Assembly: GCF_958295425.1 (NCBI RefSeq)
Contig: NC_081146.1
Coordinates: 20,965,458-21,029,457 of the forward strand
Reading direction: 5' to 3'
Source: Solea solea
Taxonomy: Eukaryota; Chordata; Actinopteri; Pleuronectiformes; Soleidae
DNA length: 64,000 bases
This document shows positions 13,626 to 26,732 of this stretch, one piece after another. Each line of letters starts with the position of its first letter. Position 1 is the first letter of the stretch. The translations under genes were made by a program, and so were the position numbers. The notes under the pieces were generated by a model. It had not been told where the DNA came from. It worked only from the letters and a program-made list of their open reading frames with translations, and did no database searches.

Positions 13626-15866
13626 CTTACATTTATATATATTTATTAGTCATTTTTCATGTAGTCCATAAGTGACTAACCCGGCAGCCTGTTTTGTTGC
13701 ACCTGGTTTTAATATCGACTTAATTTGCGACGTATTTTCCCGATCACATCAACGCTCTTGCGTCACAGCAGCCACATGTGACTCAGAGGCAGAGCTGTTT
13801 CCTGACGCATATGAAGATGGTTATATTCAGTCTCTTCTTTCACATTGCTCTTCCAGTTTCAATAAAGTGGCTGCTATTAAAAGGCAATTTACCCTCTCCG
13901 CCAATTCATCATTAACTCAGTCATCTGGTTAAATGAATCTATTTGTTGTTTCCAATGTATGTGTGGGAGGGCAGAATGACTGTGGTAATCCTGTGGGCTT
14001 CATGTTCAGCGGTTTTATTACAAGGCACTTTATAACCGAGGAATGCCACATGATTTAAGATGGGAGGGACAGTCGAGGTGACTGGAGAAATCAGAGGAGG
14101 GTGGAGACGTGGGTAGGAAAAGGTGGAAAAGGTGGAAATAGAAGATAGAGAGAAGATAACGTTACTTCTTTCTATTTAATAATGAATTAATTGTTATTAT
14201 TATTATAAAAACCATAAAGCACCACGTTGGGAAAATGCACACTAGCCGTGTCTCAATAGTCAAAGACTGCATTCTCTAAGTGTGGATTCAAATGCTTTGT
14301 TTGTTTTTGAAGGATAGAATTCACAACACGACACAAATACGTGTTTTTGTTAACGTAACAAAAACGTAACAAAAACGTGGAGACAAAGGCAAATGCAAAC
14401 AATTTATAAAAGAATAAACTTTACTCTAACACTATAAAAAAAGTATATAATCAGATAAAATGTGCTGCTTTATCATTTAATATTGACAGGGACTTAGTAA
14501 GTGACTTCAACTCATCCTTCATTATTCATTATTTAAACAGGGTTTATTTCTGATAAATTTACATTACAGAAATTAGCAAGAAAAAAAGCTTCAAGCAAGG
14601 TTTATTTGACCTGTTGTTCCAAGTAAAATGAAGTAAAAAATAAACCTAAGAAACTCACTAAAAAAAATTTTTTTTATATTCGATATATTCAAATATATCT
14701 GATTTATAGGATGTTTTGGCTGATTAAGCGTGAAAACTGTCAGGTTTCAAGGTGTGGGAAGAACTGCGATTCATGGCTTTAACCTGTGGAGGGCAGCATT
14801 TAACCTCTCGCTGTATGGCCTGTCAAAATGTATTAGGAGAAGAAGAAGAAGAAGAGGAATTGGTGAGTTGCATGGACTGGACTGTCTAATTTAATAAAAC
14901 ACCTGACCTCTGTCTCCTTTAACACTTCTGGGATTGGCTGCTAGTTTTGGTGCATGGCTGCAGGTGTAGTTGGATGTGCACTGGACAACATCTCAGAATA
15001 TGAGGATTCAAAGGTGTATTTCTCACACCAATGGTAACATCATGGTTGGTTGACAACTGATTCTGCCACTTGTGCCCCAGATGAGCAAAGGACACGAGTT
15101 TTGTATAGTGCTCTTTGGATTTATACACAGCTATCTCATATCAATATGAATAAAACTGGCCGTGTGGCTTTTTATTGGCTCTGTGGAATAATAAAAAAGA
15201 CAGGACACGATGATCACGCTGTTCCTCAATAAGAATGTGTGCCTACTTTTCCCTCTGGAGGGGTATGGTGTAGTGTGAGAAAATGACTCTAATGATGTCC
15301 TTTGGGTTTTATCGAATTTGGGATTAAGGACTGGATTGATGGGGTTTAAATACCTGAGAATTCACTTGGCACACTGGGTGATATCCATGGCATCATGGGA
15401 AATGTGTGTTCATGTTTTTTGTTCTTTCTTCCTTTTTTTCGTAATTTGACCACATACTCTAGACTAGATAGAACACCTTGAATAAATCAAGTTTAACTCA
15501 CCCGAACAAGCGAGACTGAAGCAGAAGCAGCACATGCTCTGCACATAAACACGTTAAAATGTGTCTTTTCCTCAACGTGGAAAACTCAAAAATGCAAGAA
15601 ATAAAGAGACTGTAGCCTTCGGCTTGTAATATTCTTTGAAAACCCATAATGCAACGCACATTAGCCGGGTTTAGAAGAGATGCATTGATTAATTGACAAG
15701 GAACATGAAGTTTAATCTTCGGGTCAGATTTGACTTGGCAGACTGCTGCTGTGCTGCTGTGGCTCAAATTTCTCCTTTCACTGCCATATCCTATTCTCCT
15801 GTGCTGCAAAGTAGATGAAAGCGTCTTAATAGCTGCTCTTCTCTCAAACACAGAGATCGATAGTAG

Positions 15867-15868
<2 letters not shown>

Positions 15869-15902
<34 letters not shown>
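15869..15902. repeat. (TG)17 microsatellite
   Basis: Uninterrupted TG run, about 160 bases upstream of a second TG run at 16062-16092. An antisense open frame of 165 codons across it is an artefact of the repeat. Confidence 0.95.
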
Positions 15903-15904
<2 letters not shown>

Positions 15905-16057
15905 CCAGGGTTGGAGTTATAGGGAGGTAGGGGCCAGTGCTTGGTGTTAATGATGAGGGGAGACTTGCCATGAACAGGAAGCTCCAGCAGCGCACCGCGG
16001 TTCAGTTGATCACACGACCTCCCGGCAGGTTAGAAGGAGGAGGGCGGGGTTGGTTAG

Positions 16058-16061
<4 letters not shown>

Positions 16062-16092
<31 letters not shown>
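16062..16092. repeat. (TG)n microsatellite
   Basis: Uninterrupted TG run of about 31 bases, the second of a close pair of TG tracts. Confidence 0.95.
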
Positions 16093-16094
<2 letters not shown>

Positions 16095-19000
16095 TTGGGA
16101 CATAGACATAGATGAGGTGGAGCTGTCAATAAAGGCCAGCCGTTTATTTTTCCTTTCATTACTGTTAGGTTTGTCTAGTGAAAGAGGCTGGGTTGTTTTC
16201 CCTGGGTACTGTTTGGAACGAGGTGAGATTAGAGAGAGCTGCCAGGCCGAGGCGGGAGGAGGAGGCCAAAAGAGATGTGATCCAAGCTGAAGTAAAATGA
16301 GACGCGATGAATCATGGCACCAGAAGAAACACTTTTTTTTGGTGGTAAGTGATATGAAGTTGGTTTCCGAGAACTGACACCACTGAATTCAACCGGAGGT
16401 TACATTTGTCCACGCGGAAGGGACGTTTCAGTGTCTTCACTTCAAGACAGCTGCATTGACTCGACACTACAGGAAGTTTGTATATATAGTTGTGTATATA
16501 TATCATTTATTAGGTGTGCTTTAGAAGCTTTGGTGTTCATGCTTTTCTGGTCCTGGTCTGGATTTTGAATATGTAAAAAATCTTTAATTTCACCTTTTTC
16601 CTAAAAGTAATATTTTTCCATCATTATTACCTTTATCAGTCACTGTTCTGCTGTTCTGCGCTTTACATCTTTAACACCTCAACTTGTGTCTGCTTAATTA
16701 AAGGTCATTCATTTATATTTCAATCATATAAAAGTAGCTTATTTCCATATTTGTATATTTTCATTTGCAAGTATTTATAATTGGCACTTTATTTGTTTTT
16801 GTTTGCTTGGACAATGACAAAGTTCCCGAACCATGTTCATGAATTTAAAATTGTCCTTTAGTGCATAATTCTAATATACAAAAAATAACTCTACTAATTA
16901 GTAAAGCATAACATTGTCTGTCAATTTTGTGCCATAGTGTCTAGTGGATTCCTTTATTGTCATAAAAAAATATGCTTTTGTTTACAAGACCAGATGAACA
17001 GTTTGATTAAAGTTTGCTTAATCAAGTTTAAAATGGAAACTTAATTCTGTGGTACAGCATGCCGCAGTGTACCTCCCCCTGAAGGCCTATTTACACAGTT
17101 TTATTGCTTCTGAAGACTTATCTTTATTGTTTTCTGCCAGTTTATATTTTGCTCCATCCCACCTCTTTGTGCCTCCTCCCAGGCACGCGCGCACACACAA
17201 ACACTATTATTCCACACTCCCTTTCAGATCATTATGATTGATCAGTGCGAGGCAACACTAGACTGGTGTCCTTAGTTACACCGAGCGCTCCCTGTGGCCA
17301 TCCGGTTGTCTTCATTAGAAATCTATAATGGTGCAGCTGGGTATGGATCAAGTAGTCGCTTTTGTCACAGTTAATACAAGGTACATTTGCCTTGATGTCA
17401 TTTGAATTAGTTGCCAGGTGTGTTTCAGTCTGGTGAACTGAGGTTGTATCAACTCCAGCTTTTGGGTTAAGTGCTGGGAATTGACTGGTAAATATTTCTG
17501 AAGACCTTTGGTTTTAAGTTGTGCTGCAAAGCTCAGTGCCTTGTATTTGAAATATTAAAAATCACAATAACCAAAAACCACAGCACGGACATTGCAACCT
17601 TTGGAGATGGATGGGGTGTGTCTGCTGGAATTGTAAACAGTTACCTGTTTATCTTTTCAATCAAAATCACAATGTATTGATTTTAGTGATTTGTTTAACT
17701 CAAAATAAACAAGTTGTTTTTTTACATATCGTTAGCTCTGTCTGAGCTTGTCTTCATCTGATCCTGATTTCAGTGCCTCAGTTAGGCAGACGTTAGTCAC
17801 TGCGAGTGACACCTTTATTATCCCTCATTAATTTGAATTACTGTCGATATAAAAAGCAGTTGCTATGGAAGAACTTGTTTTTCCATCATTGCCTCGCCCC
17901 ACCAAAGAGTATTTATTCATATATCATATTTTTTTTTGGGTGGCTATATGATCACAGTGATGTTTTTTTTTTTTTATCCCAAAGATGCTCAAAATTAAAA
18001 CTAAATAAATTGGTTCACATGAAATGTGTTTTTAAAAAACAAAGAAAGCCAAAAGAAACATTTTCTGACCTTGTGAAAAGTGAAAGTTCTAATTAAGTGA
18101 ATCAAACCCATATATGCTGTTGTGGTGTGAGCTCTCTTTGATGACTAATTCAATACTAGAGTAGTATAGTTTCACTTCCATAGCACTGAGCGTTCCCTGA
18201 GAGTATTTGGAGGACTCTTTGGGTGACCCGTCTCCCACTTGACAACTTTACAAAGCTCTGTCCAATAACAAGTATATTCTGTAATGGTCACAGAAATCTA
18301 ACTGCTTACAATTCAACAACATGCATCTCTGCTGCTGAAGTTACTGTAGCTTCTCCCTTTAGATACCAATGCATTTCTTATTATATTACCATATAGATTT
18401 GACTGCTGATATTTGTACTAATTCGAGATGATTTTAAAGAACAATCGATTTTTTTAACAAGTTCCAACTTATAGGATTTGTAGAATAAATAGTTGCACCA
18501 TATAGTTGTTTGCAAGTGCTCATCTCTATACATTTGTTGGTGAGTGTACTTTTGTATTAATGAAATCGAATTGGATTGAATTAAGGTTTAATGAAAAGTC
18601 CCAACTTGCTGAGGAACACCGCCCAGCCTGGTCTCCCAGTACACAAAAAGAACAGAAACAAAACATTGGTGTTTTACTTTTCTGCAACGTTTGAATGTTT
18701 AGACAAAATCCTCCCCCGGAGGTGGGGATAAATATGGGGATATTGGTGATGTGTAGCGAGGTGTCTGCCAAGCAGCAGAACACAGTTTGCGACAGGTTGG
18801 CAAATATAAAAGGTTTTGTTGACATTCGCCATGCAGGATCGAGAGCATGTGTCGGAGGATTTGTTGTAGGTTGTCGGTGTGTTACGTGAACATTCAAGTC
18901 TGTTTTTGTTTTTTTTATGGAGAATATTTTGACAATATGAGGAGAAAACACGGTCTTTTCCATTTGAATCCCTGTTTCAGTTAATGTCGTGTATATTGTG

Positions 19001-19787
19001 TGTGTAACTGAAGATTACATAGCAGTCTGCCTCTCTTTTAAACCGTGCACTCTGTTTCATTGCAACCTGTACTTTAAGCAATCACTTCAGGCCAAGTGCA
19101 AAACTATACACTCAAAGAGCAACACCGGAGTGTGTATATGAAGGAGCTTGTTTGGCAACCTGAAACTATTTTCCATGTCATAGCTTTTCAATAAAGCTAA
19201 ATTGATTTTAACAACCTTAAACAGCAGAGCTACTCAAGGAAGGTGAAGTGTAATAGAAGCAATTTGCCTAACGTGAAATACACCGCTATCATCTTTTGAA
19301 AATTTGTTTGAGGGAAAAAAAACATCAGCTAATTGTTTTGGTTTTAATTAGCAAAAGACGAGTGTTGTGATGGTGGTGGCGTCACTGACCGTGGCTCGTC
19401 CTAATAAACTGGAGTAATGAATAACTGCAGGTGTTGCCATTTTGTGATTAATAGTGTTATAATTGGACAAATTAATGAACTGGCGGATGAAATATGTGAG
19501 GAGACGTGTGAGGAAGGCAGTTGTCTCTCAGGAAGAGACCAATATGAACTTGTGTAATGAAGAAAAACTTGACTAAATCACTGGCTCCCTCCCTCCATCG
19601 GCTTCTATTAGAATTGCTGCTTTTCTCCAGGGCCCCTGACACTGCAGTTGCTCTCAGTTTACAGCACAAACAATAACAGCTGATAGAGATTTCTCTTTGC
19701 AGAGATAAATCCAATTTGTTTAATCCAATTCTGCCGTCTGATCAGATAGAAAGTGTAATTCATATCTTGTCTCTTCCCTTTTTACAG

Positions 19788-19965
19788 GTTCCAGTGAATC
19801 TTGAGGTCGACTGATGTAGCCATGGGACGATCGCTAGATCTTTGAGAGAAGCCTTTGCCTCCCTCCTCTACCACATCCTTTTCTCCCTCCCCCGACTTTA
19901 AGTTGAGTCCTGCAGATAATAGTAATCAACCTACGGCACTCTCCCCTTCCCTTTCTCTTCGAACC
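19788..19965 (+). other. adgrb1: adgrb1 5' UTR segment with two short uORFs
   Basis: A pyrimidine-rich tract ends in tttacag at 19781-19787, a good acceptor, so the exon begins at 19788 and more 5' UTR lies in upstream exons. The leader holds two upstream ATGs. The one at 19814 is followed at once by TAG, a start-stop element. The one at 19822 opens a 7-codon uORF (MGRSLDL) closed by TGA at 19843-19845, in frame with the receptor start at 19966. No other ATG lies between that stop and the main start. Short uORFs of this sort usually lower or condition translation of the main frame; that is inference here. Confidence 0.75.
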
Positions 19966-20701
19966 ATGGCAAGAATTGCCTCTCAGATTCATGGCCATGT
20001 GATCGGGCCTTTTCCGGTGATCCTTCTCTATTTTGCACCTCTGCTGCTGATGGAGGGTCGGTGTCACGCAGCCCCCTCAGGCCCAGAGTCGGACTCCTGT
20101 TCCACATTAGTCCAGAGCCGCTTCTTTGGCTTCTTCTTGTCATCCGCGGTGTTCCCCACACTGCCTTGCTCTTGGACCTTGCAGAACCCTGATCCACGGC
20201 GCTACACTATATTCATCAAGGTGACCAAACCTACAGAGAGCTGCGTGCCGTCCCAACTACGCACCTTCCAGTATGAGTCCTTCCTGGAAACCACGCGCAC
20301 CTACCTGGGCATGGAGAGCTTTGACGAGGTGGTGAGGTTGTGTGATACCTCTGCACCAGTGGCCTTCCTCGAGGCCGGGAAGCAGTTCCTCCAAATGAGG
20401 AAGGGACTTCCTCGGCTGGGCACTGCCATCACAGATGGTGAAGGGGATTTCAAAACAGAATACCTGGTAGTGGGGAAGCGCAACCCCAGCATGGCTGCCT
20501 GTCAGATGCTGTGCCAGTGGCTGGAGGACTGCCTGGCCTCCAGCACGTCTAACAGGCCCTGTGGCATCATGCAGACTCCATGTTTGTGCTGGGAGCCACC
20601 GCCGCTGCTCAGTGAGGGGGACAGCTGTTATCACAATGGAGTTTACCTGGAAAACTGTTTACCCAGCTTGAAAGAGAGTGGCAGAGACGCTGAGATAAAT
20701 G
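19966..20701 (+). CDS. adgrb1: adgrb1 coding exon 1: signal peptide and N-terminal CUB-like domain
   Basis: Encodes residues 1-245 plus one base. The ATG has A at -3 and G at +4. The frame is also open upstream to 19846, but without any ATG, so 19966 is the start. Residues 1-37 are a signal peptide with the hydrophobic core PVILLYFAPLLL and likely cleavage near CHA/AP. The domain that follows carries BAI1-specific blocks: CSTLVQ, CSWTLQNPDPRRYT, TRTYLGMESFDEV, FLQMRKG, EYLVVGKRNPS, MAACQMLCQWLEDCLA and CGIMQTPC. At residues 217-219 it reads EGD where mammalian BAI1 has the RGD integrin motif. The mammalian Asn-Ala-Ser glycosylation site before CSWTL is absent (PTLPCSWTL). Donor g/gtgagt at 20702, phase 1. 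Confidence 0.95.
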
Positions 20702-23700
20702 GTGAGTTGAAAAGCTTTTACATTTTGACTTGTTGACTTGTAAAATATTGTTTGTAAGAGGGGTGTACTTCATTCCCTTATACATCCACTGCACAGTTTC
20801 AAAGTCACTGAAATGCTATGTTTATTGATTAGGTCTGCTTCTGTCTGAAGCAGGAGGGAAAGTGAAGTCATGCTTTGAAAGGGTATAACAGATTTATTTA
20901 GTTTTGTCTGACCTCAAGGTTCGGTAGCCTCTCAGCAAAATGAGAGAGAGAAATGCAGCAGCGACGATGTCGCTGGTGAAAGTGTTTGTGAAGAAGTAAA
21001 GATAATTGTGACATCGCTGCAAAAGCAAGTGGAGTGCTTTGTTTGTGTGTGTGTGTTTTGGGGGGAATGGAGGGTTTAGAGTTTCATCCGATGAAAGTGA
21101 GATCTGTGACCTTGCGAGGACGGCACCACATTCTGTCTCTCTAAGGTCCTGGGAGAGACACTCAATCAGCTTCCGGGAAGCCTGTGGAAACAGAAGAGAA
21201 TCGAGTGCTGATATTGGATAGCTTTGGGAATTCTCTGAGCAGTGCGGGTGATGAGGTAAGGGGAGTCTGTAGAGAAAGACGGCAAGAGAAAGGCCGAAAT
21301 AAGATGCTATATAGGGGGCTGTAGCTTGAAGTCTTATTGTCTGCTGCTTGATTTCGACTCCCCACCCCTTCCCTCGGCAGACAGGATGTGGCCTGACATC
21401 TCTGTCCCGACTCCATCAGGACTATGGCCAGAGGGATGTAACATTTCTCGGCTCTCCTTTCTCATCCTAATCTTTCTTCCATCGAACTCCTCCTCATTCC
21501 TCTGCTTCTCTCAGTCACTTCCCCTAATCAGCCTGCGGTCATATTCTCTCAGTCCTCATCCTCCTCCTCTTCTTCCAAGCCACCATCACTGCTTCCCAAT
21601 CGTTCCCTTCCCAGGCTGATAGTGGGCTGATACTGAGCCAGTCGTGGGAAGCCAACCAAGCAGACATGTTGCAGTGGGTACCTCGTGCCTTATCCTCCCC
21701 CAGTCTCCAGAGTGACTTTTATTCCCTCACCCAGCCTCCTCTCCTCTTGTTATTGCACTTGTGTAACTCAGTGGTAGGTGTGGGCTGATTGTGCTATAAG
21801 GTGTAAAAAAAAAAAGAAAAAAAAAAAGGACTATACCACCCAATGAAGTATGCATTATGGCTTTCTTCTCCCTCTCCCGTGACATACAGGTGAAATGTCT
21901 TCTTGATGATAATTCCAGGTTGAGAGCGAGCTCGTGACTGTGGAACCCCATGATGAGCTCAAATAGAAGGAGGCAGGCAGTCTGTGAATATTTGGCTGGA
22001 TGGATTACTGGATAAATTGATTTGAGGCTGGGGAGATGTAATGGATTCTTTGTGGAAATGGGTTGGGGAGCTGGATGGTTATGACCTGCTGTGCTTTGTA
22101 GAGGGGAACAGAGGGGTGATGGTTGTGACTGACGAATGAAAGAAATCCAGAAGATACAGAGACAAGAGAGACAGATTGGCAGACGAGTGAAGATGCTAAT
22201 GGGAGCTAGGAGAGAGGGGGTTGTCGGATGTGGACCCTCTTGATGAGGACTGATAGTTGTTTGGATGGATCAGGCAATACACTGCTGGACTTGCCTACCA
22301 GCCTATAATGGCTCTCCCTCAGTGGAGGGACTGAAGGATCTGGCCCAGCATCAGATCACTGTCAAAACTGGAGCATCATGTCCAGCTGATGGGGGTGGGA
22401 GCTCGATGATGATTTATTGTCACTGCAGAAAGCAGTGGGCAGAGTTCTCCACAGTTCCAGGTCATGTTTTAGACATAAAAAAGATTGATTAACAGACTAA
22501 CCGTTTATTTGGAAAAATGTATAAATCACAAATACATTTATTAGATTACTGACAATGCACAAAGATTGATTGGCAGTATTTCTGCACGTCTTTATCAGTT
22601 ACAGTATCTCCACCTCCGTAAGTGCAGGTGTGTAAATCGTGCACAGTGAGTTGAATAAATTGACCTACAAACTGATAACTGGGGTTAATGATAAACTTTT
22701 TCTTATAAAAATAAAATAGAACGCTGTCAGACAGGTTATTTCTAGCACGACACAGATGATGCAGATGTCATCTGCTGCTACACAATGTCAATAGGTTCAT
22801 CCAGAGAAGCAGCTAAACCTGTATTGACTTTGGCGTGACCTTTTTGTCATGATGCATCACATGTTTCTTTTTTTATCTGTGTCATTGTGGGTTCTCACTG
22901 CCCCTTAAAAGCAGAAATTGTGAGCTGACATAATATTAAAAAAACACGGTGTAACTGGACTGTGGAGAAAAACGAGCAGAAATGTTTCAGATAACGCAAC
23001 TGAGCCCAGATTTATTCCCTGTTGCAACAGCTAACGAAAAACAAAAAACAAAAAACAGGGTGGCTCACCCACAAGCTACCCTTGTAGAATTTGTCGCTAG
23101 GTAACACTCCCTCTTAGTTATCCCAGCCTCTCTGGGTCTGCAGCTTCTCAGCCATTGCCAGAACCCAACATCCTCTCCTAAACAAGAAAACCCTCCCCGT
23201 GAAACAGCCTCACTGAAACACACATATGAACAATACCCAGCATTACAAATGATAATAATGCAATAAACGCGGGTAACGAGCAGGCGTCTGCTGACCAACA
23301 GACTCTGTGCTGTTTAACTAATGTTTTACAGTAATATTCACCATATCCACTGCTACTCATAACAACACCTTGGACTGAAAGATCTATTTCATCAGCCACA
23401 ACCACTCCCTCCCCTTTCACACTGTGTGTAATTGGTGCAACAGCCCATGTGACGTACAGTGTTAACACACAACCAAAGGAGTTTCCCCCGCGTACAGGGG
23501 AGCTGAATAAATAAGGTTAGTGAGACATGAGAGCTGAAAAGGTGCAAAACTATTCTGCTGATTGAAATTAGAGCCATATAAAGAAGAGGAGGGCAACAGT
23601 TTACAGATGACCATACACAAATATAGAATTAGGCACCAAAGCCCAGTTCAAATAAAGCACACATTCTTGTTCAAGTGTGTTATCTACCTGTTTAAATCTC

Positions 23701-23864
23701 AAATCCTTATGCCTCATTATGGTGCCTGATCTGCATCTTCCTTCATTGGTAGAGCGAGTTGTCTTTTTTAAAGTAGATTTAAAAGTCTGTTCCTCACCTC
23801 ATGTAAACGGGTAAAACAAAAACCTAGAAGTGCAAATATGGTAATATTTCACAAAAATAAAAAA

Positions 23865-24115
23865 ATGAAAAATCGCTAAGCTTTAATATTTAAGTTTGCT
23901 CCAACACAAAAATGATTACAAAATCCATTAAAGAAAGTGAGAAATATTCCTGGATCTGCTTCACAACTTAATATGTTCTTGCCGGGGTCATCATGTTCCA
24001 CTTTTTCTGAAAATTTCATTAAAAGCGGTTCAGTAGTTTTTGAGTAATGGTGCCGACAGCCTGACAGTAAAACAAATGACAATGAAAACACAAAGCTCCT
24101 TGGTGGAGGTAATGA
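23865..24115 (+). repeat. Candidate retroposon 3' tail
   Basis: The stretch includes aaaatttcattaaaagcggtt and the closing motif ctccttggtggaggtaat. Both resemble the 3' end of a LINE-type repeat frequent in fish genomes. No coding part remains. The class is uncertain and the left edge arbitrary. Confidence 0.35.
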
Positions 24116-25337
24116 CGAGTGTTCAGGCTTTTGCCCTCACATTAGAAAGCTCTGTGCCCATTGAATTTAGACAGAGTAATACTTTAGGCTGAGCTAAAGT
24201 CCCCATTTAAAGATTTTGTTTTTGGGAAAGCTTTTACATTTGACACTGGCCGATATTTATGCTGTCTGTTTTAAGATCTTTAATTCAGTTTTTCTCTGCC
24301 CATGTTCCTTTTCTTAGTCTCAATTTATCAGCCTGTTTTTATTACTTCTCGTAGGGGGCACTTTGTATCATTGTTTGGAACGGTGCAACATAAATATAGC
24401 TCATTATTAGTATTATTGTAACCTCTAAGCTGACAGCGCTGGTTACTTCAAGGCCGTGTTTGGAATGTACCGACACTGAAAAGGTAACAGATCAAATTAT
24501 TCTGAAATGTTGGCCATGGAAATCCATTCTGGTAGAAGATGTTATTGTGTGTTGGTGTGGGTGTGCGCATAGTTTGTCATGATGTGTTGGGACGGAGCAG
24601 GACAGTATTGTATTTGTGAGCTGTAGGTGGACAGCAGGGGAGGCAGTGAGTGATTAAAGGGTGGATCAGAGGGAAGTGAGGAGATGAAAAGGCTCATGAC
24701 TCAATCTGAGCAAAAGAGACACGACTGTGTTCGCTTTGAGGAGGCACCAGAGGTGACCAACAAAGTGTGGAAACAGAAGGAGGGCGAGATTTACTTGCTC
24801 AAAGTGCTGTGGGATCATCTAAGTCGTGACCTTGGTTGCTTATTACACGCTCTACCTTTCAGGTTTCCACTCATTTTAAGGTGTGAAATATGTGATAAAG
24901 CAGAGATGCTTTGAAAATGACCAAACAAGGTCACAGTGTCACAGCCTGAAAGCACCATGGCACGGAGAGGAACTGCACTGGAACACAACAGAGAGCAGTC
25001 AGAGCAAAACCAAACTTTGGGATTGTATCATGTGTGCATGTCAGCCATCGCAACAAGAACATAGACCATGAAGTATTTTATGTGCATCACTTACAAGACC
25101 AGGTAGACGGGGCTTTCTGTGGAAGTAAAACTGGAGGGTCACCATCAGCTGAATGCTCTGAACTGCTATTATGCCTGGCAGCACATTTACTTGCTTTGTC
25201 TATTGCTGCATTCAAGAAACTCATGAACATGTTTGCAACATAGAAAGGCATGTACAGTGATTGTTCTACAAATAGGGATCAGTTTCTCAGATTCAATACG
25301 TTATACGCTTATACATCTTCCTACCGATTTGTCCTCC

Positions 25338-25565
25338 ACATGAGGGATTCGCTGGTGCCAATCCCAGCTGACATAGGGCGAAAGGCAGGGTATGCCCTGG
25401 ACAGGTGGCCAGTCCATCACAGGGCCACATAGAAACAAACAACCATTCACTCTCACAGTCACGGTCAATTTAGAGTGTCTGATTTTGCCTCATCCCCAAA
25501 TCTGCATGTTTCTGGACAGTTGGAGGAAACCTTAGAACCCGGAGAAAACTCGGGTTGCAATCACT
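25338..25565 (-). mobile_element. L2-type LINE 3' tail, reverse orientation (copy 1)
   Basis: Contains ccaatcccagctgacatagg, ccctggacaggtggccagtc and atctgcatgtttctggacag, in the order typical of the reverse complement of a very abundant teleost LINE tail. Further copies lie at 40805-40990 (same orientation) and 63297-63400 (opposite). Only noncoding tail sequence is left. Assignment to L2 is from memory. Confidence 0.6.
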
Positions 25566-26396
25566 CAGGTTGAAAGTGGTGTGAGCAACACAACCTCTTT
25601 GTCCATGGGTTGGTGCGAGCAGTCAGTCAGCAGTATTTGAAATGGTATGTTGGCTGAAGGAGACAACATTTTAGAGCTATAATCGCAATATCATGATTCT
25701 GTGATATTTTTTTTGCCAAAGGTTATCACACCTTCAGAATCTCATACTGTCCCATGACAAATGTGTGTGAACGATTGGGTATTTTGGCCCAGTGCTACGC
25801 TGTGACCTCTCCTGGGTGCATCTCATATCACCTGGGATTATCTACAGCTTCCCCACAACCCTCAAAGGAGTAAAATAACTAATAATGAATTAATTAATAT
25901 TTCCTTTTCTCAAGAAGTTTGACTGTTTCCACGAAGGAGTTCTAAGTTAGACACTTTTCTTTTGACCTTCTCCTTTTTAGTTTCAGCTGCACTGCCTCCA
26001 CTGGTCACAGGGGAACGACCGAAAAGTGTTGTAATACATCATTTGATTACTTTGATCGCAGTCTAATCCGAGCTGTCTTACATATTGATTATGATGGAAG
26101 GGTAAAGAAACAAAGGAGCAGATGGACCCGCGGTCCAAAAAAAGACAGGCTGTGAAAAGGAGAAATACTCATAAACCCGCCTGACTTGCAGTTTTTTCTT
26201 GCTGCTGGCAGCTGGCGGCGGCATGATGAGGAAGATGAATGTGAGAGCAGCGTCTCTCCCTGCAAGCCTCTGCGTAACTGGACCGCATTGTTGCTAAACT
26301 AAGGGATTTCCAACTTATACCTCGACCCTTGTATTTGTACTTGTACTTGTATTTGTTACCTCTTTGGGACCCTTTTTTGGCATAAACATTGACCTT

Positions 26397-26560
26397 GTCA
26401 GGACCAGTCATCCTCATGGTGACCAAAACCTGGTCCTCATAAGGAGTAATGTCATTTCTGAGGAACTTGCAGAGTTTAGGATTTAAATTTGGATTGTGGT
26501 CAGGTTCAGGTCAGGATTAAGCCTTAACTGGGTATGGTTAAGGTTAGGGATAATGCTTAG
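26397..26560 (+). repeat. Two-copy repeat family, copy A (plus orientation)
   Basis: Contains caaaacctggtcctcataag, atttctgagg and a ggtcagg / ggttaaggttaggg run. The same blocks in the same order appear on the minus strand at 39414-39594, 13 kb away in the same intron. The style is that of a dispersed fish repeat. No coding potential. Confidence 0.6.
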
Positions 26561-26567
26561 TTTAAGC

Positions 26568-26732
26568 CAGAAGCGGCCTACCGGAGGGTCTGATCTGGCC
26601 CGCAGGATGAATTTGTGAATCTAATCATAATGCGATATACTATACTTTTCAGTTCCTGTGATTAAATGTATTGTGTAAAGATCAAATTGCACTGTCTGTG
26701 GCCCCTTAACTAAAACAGGTTTGACACCCCTG
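26568..26732. mobile_element. Short hAT-type element with perfect 8-bp target duplication
   Basis: The flanks at 26560-26567 and 26733-26740 are both gtttaagc. The element starts with CAG and ends with gtttgacacccctg, a recognised hAT-type terminus (CAGGGGTGTCAAAC in reverse complement). The left terminus is eroded or internally deleted (cagaagcggcc). At 165 bp and without a frame it is nonautonomous. It inserted at the edge of repeat copy A. Confidence 0.75.

Larger units (their letters stand above)
1..19787. other. 5' flank or upstream intron of adgrb1, no gene seen
   Basis: No conserved protein, tRNA or rRNA gene is visible on either strand. Open frames here are short, lack domain signatures and often run through CA/TG tracts. 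The stretch before 19788 ends as an intron, so at least one 5' noncoding exon lies upstream, here or outside the window. Contents recognised: TG/CA microsatellites, a hAT-type element (7801-8179), a MITE (10251-10580) with a decayed relative (about 13419-13625), a SINE/LINE-type tail (about 13108-13160), a Tc1-like relic (about 13240-13385), and a candidate repeat (about 4545-5030). The end of a TTAA-flanked repeat may lie near 6610-6634 (weak). The rest looks like unique AT-rich noncoding DNA. Confidence 0.7.

Noticed and set aside
15498..15995. 165-codon open frame on the minus strand
   Set aside because: It runs through the TG microsatellite (HTHTHTH), has no domain signature and no splice or homology support.
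18526..18963. 145-codon minus-strand frame
   Set aside because: Composition looks random and no family is recognised.
19855..19965. N-terminal extension of the adgrb1 frame (37 codons)
   Set aside because: The frame is open but begins at a TTG, not an ATG. The leader would put a Ser/Pro-rich stretch before the signal peptide. The ATG at 19966 has a good context.
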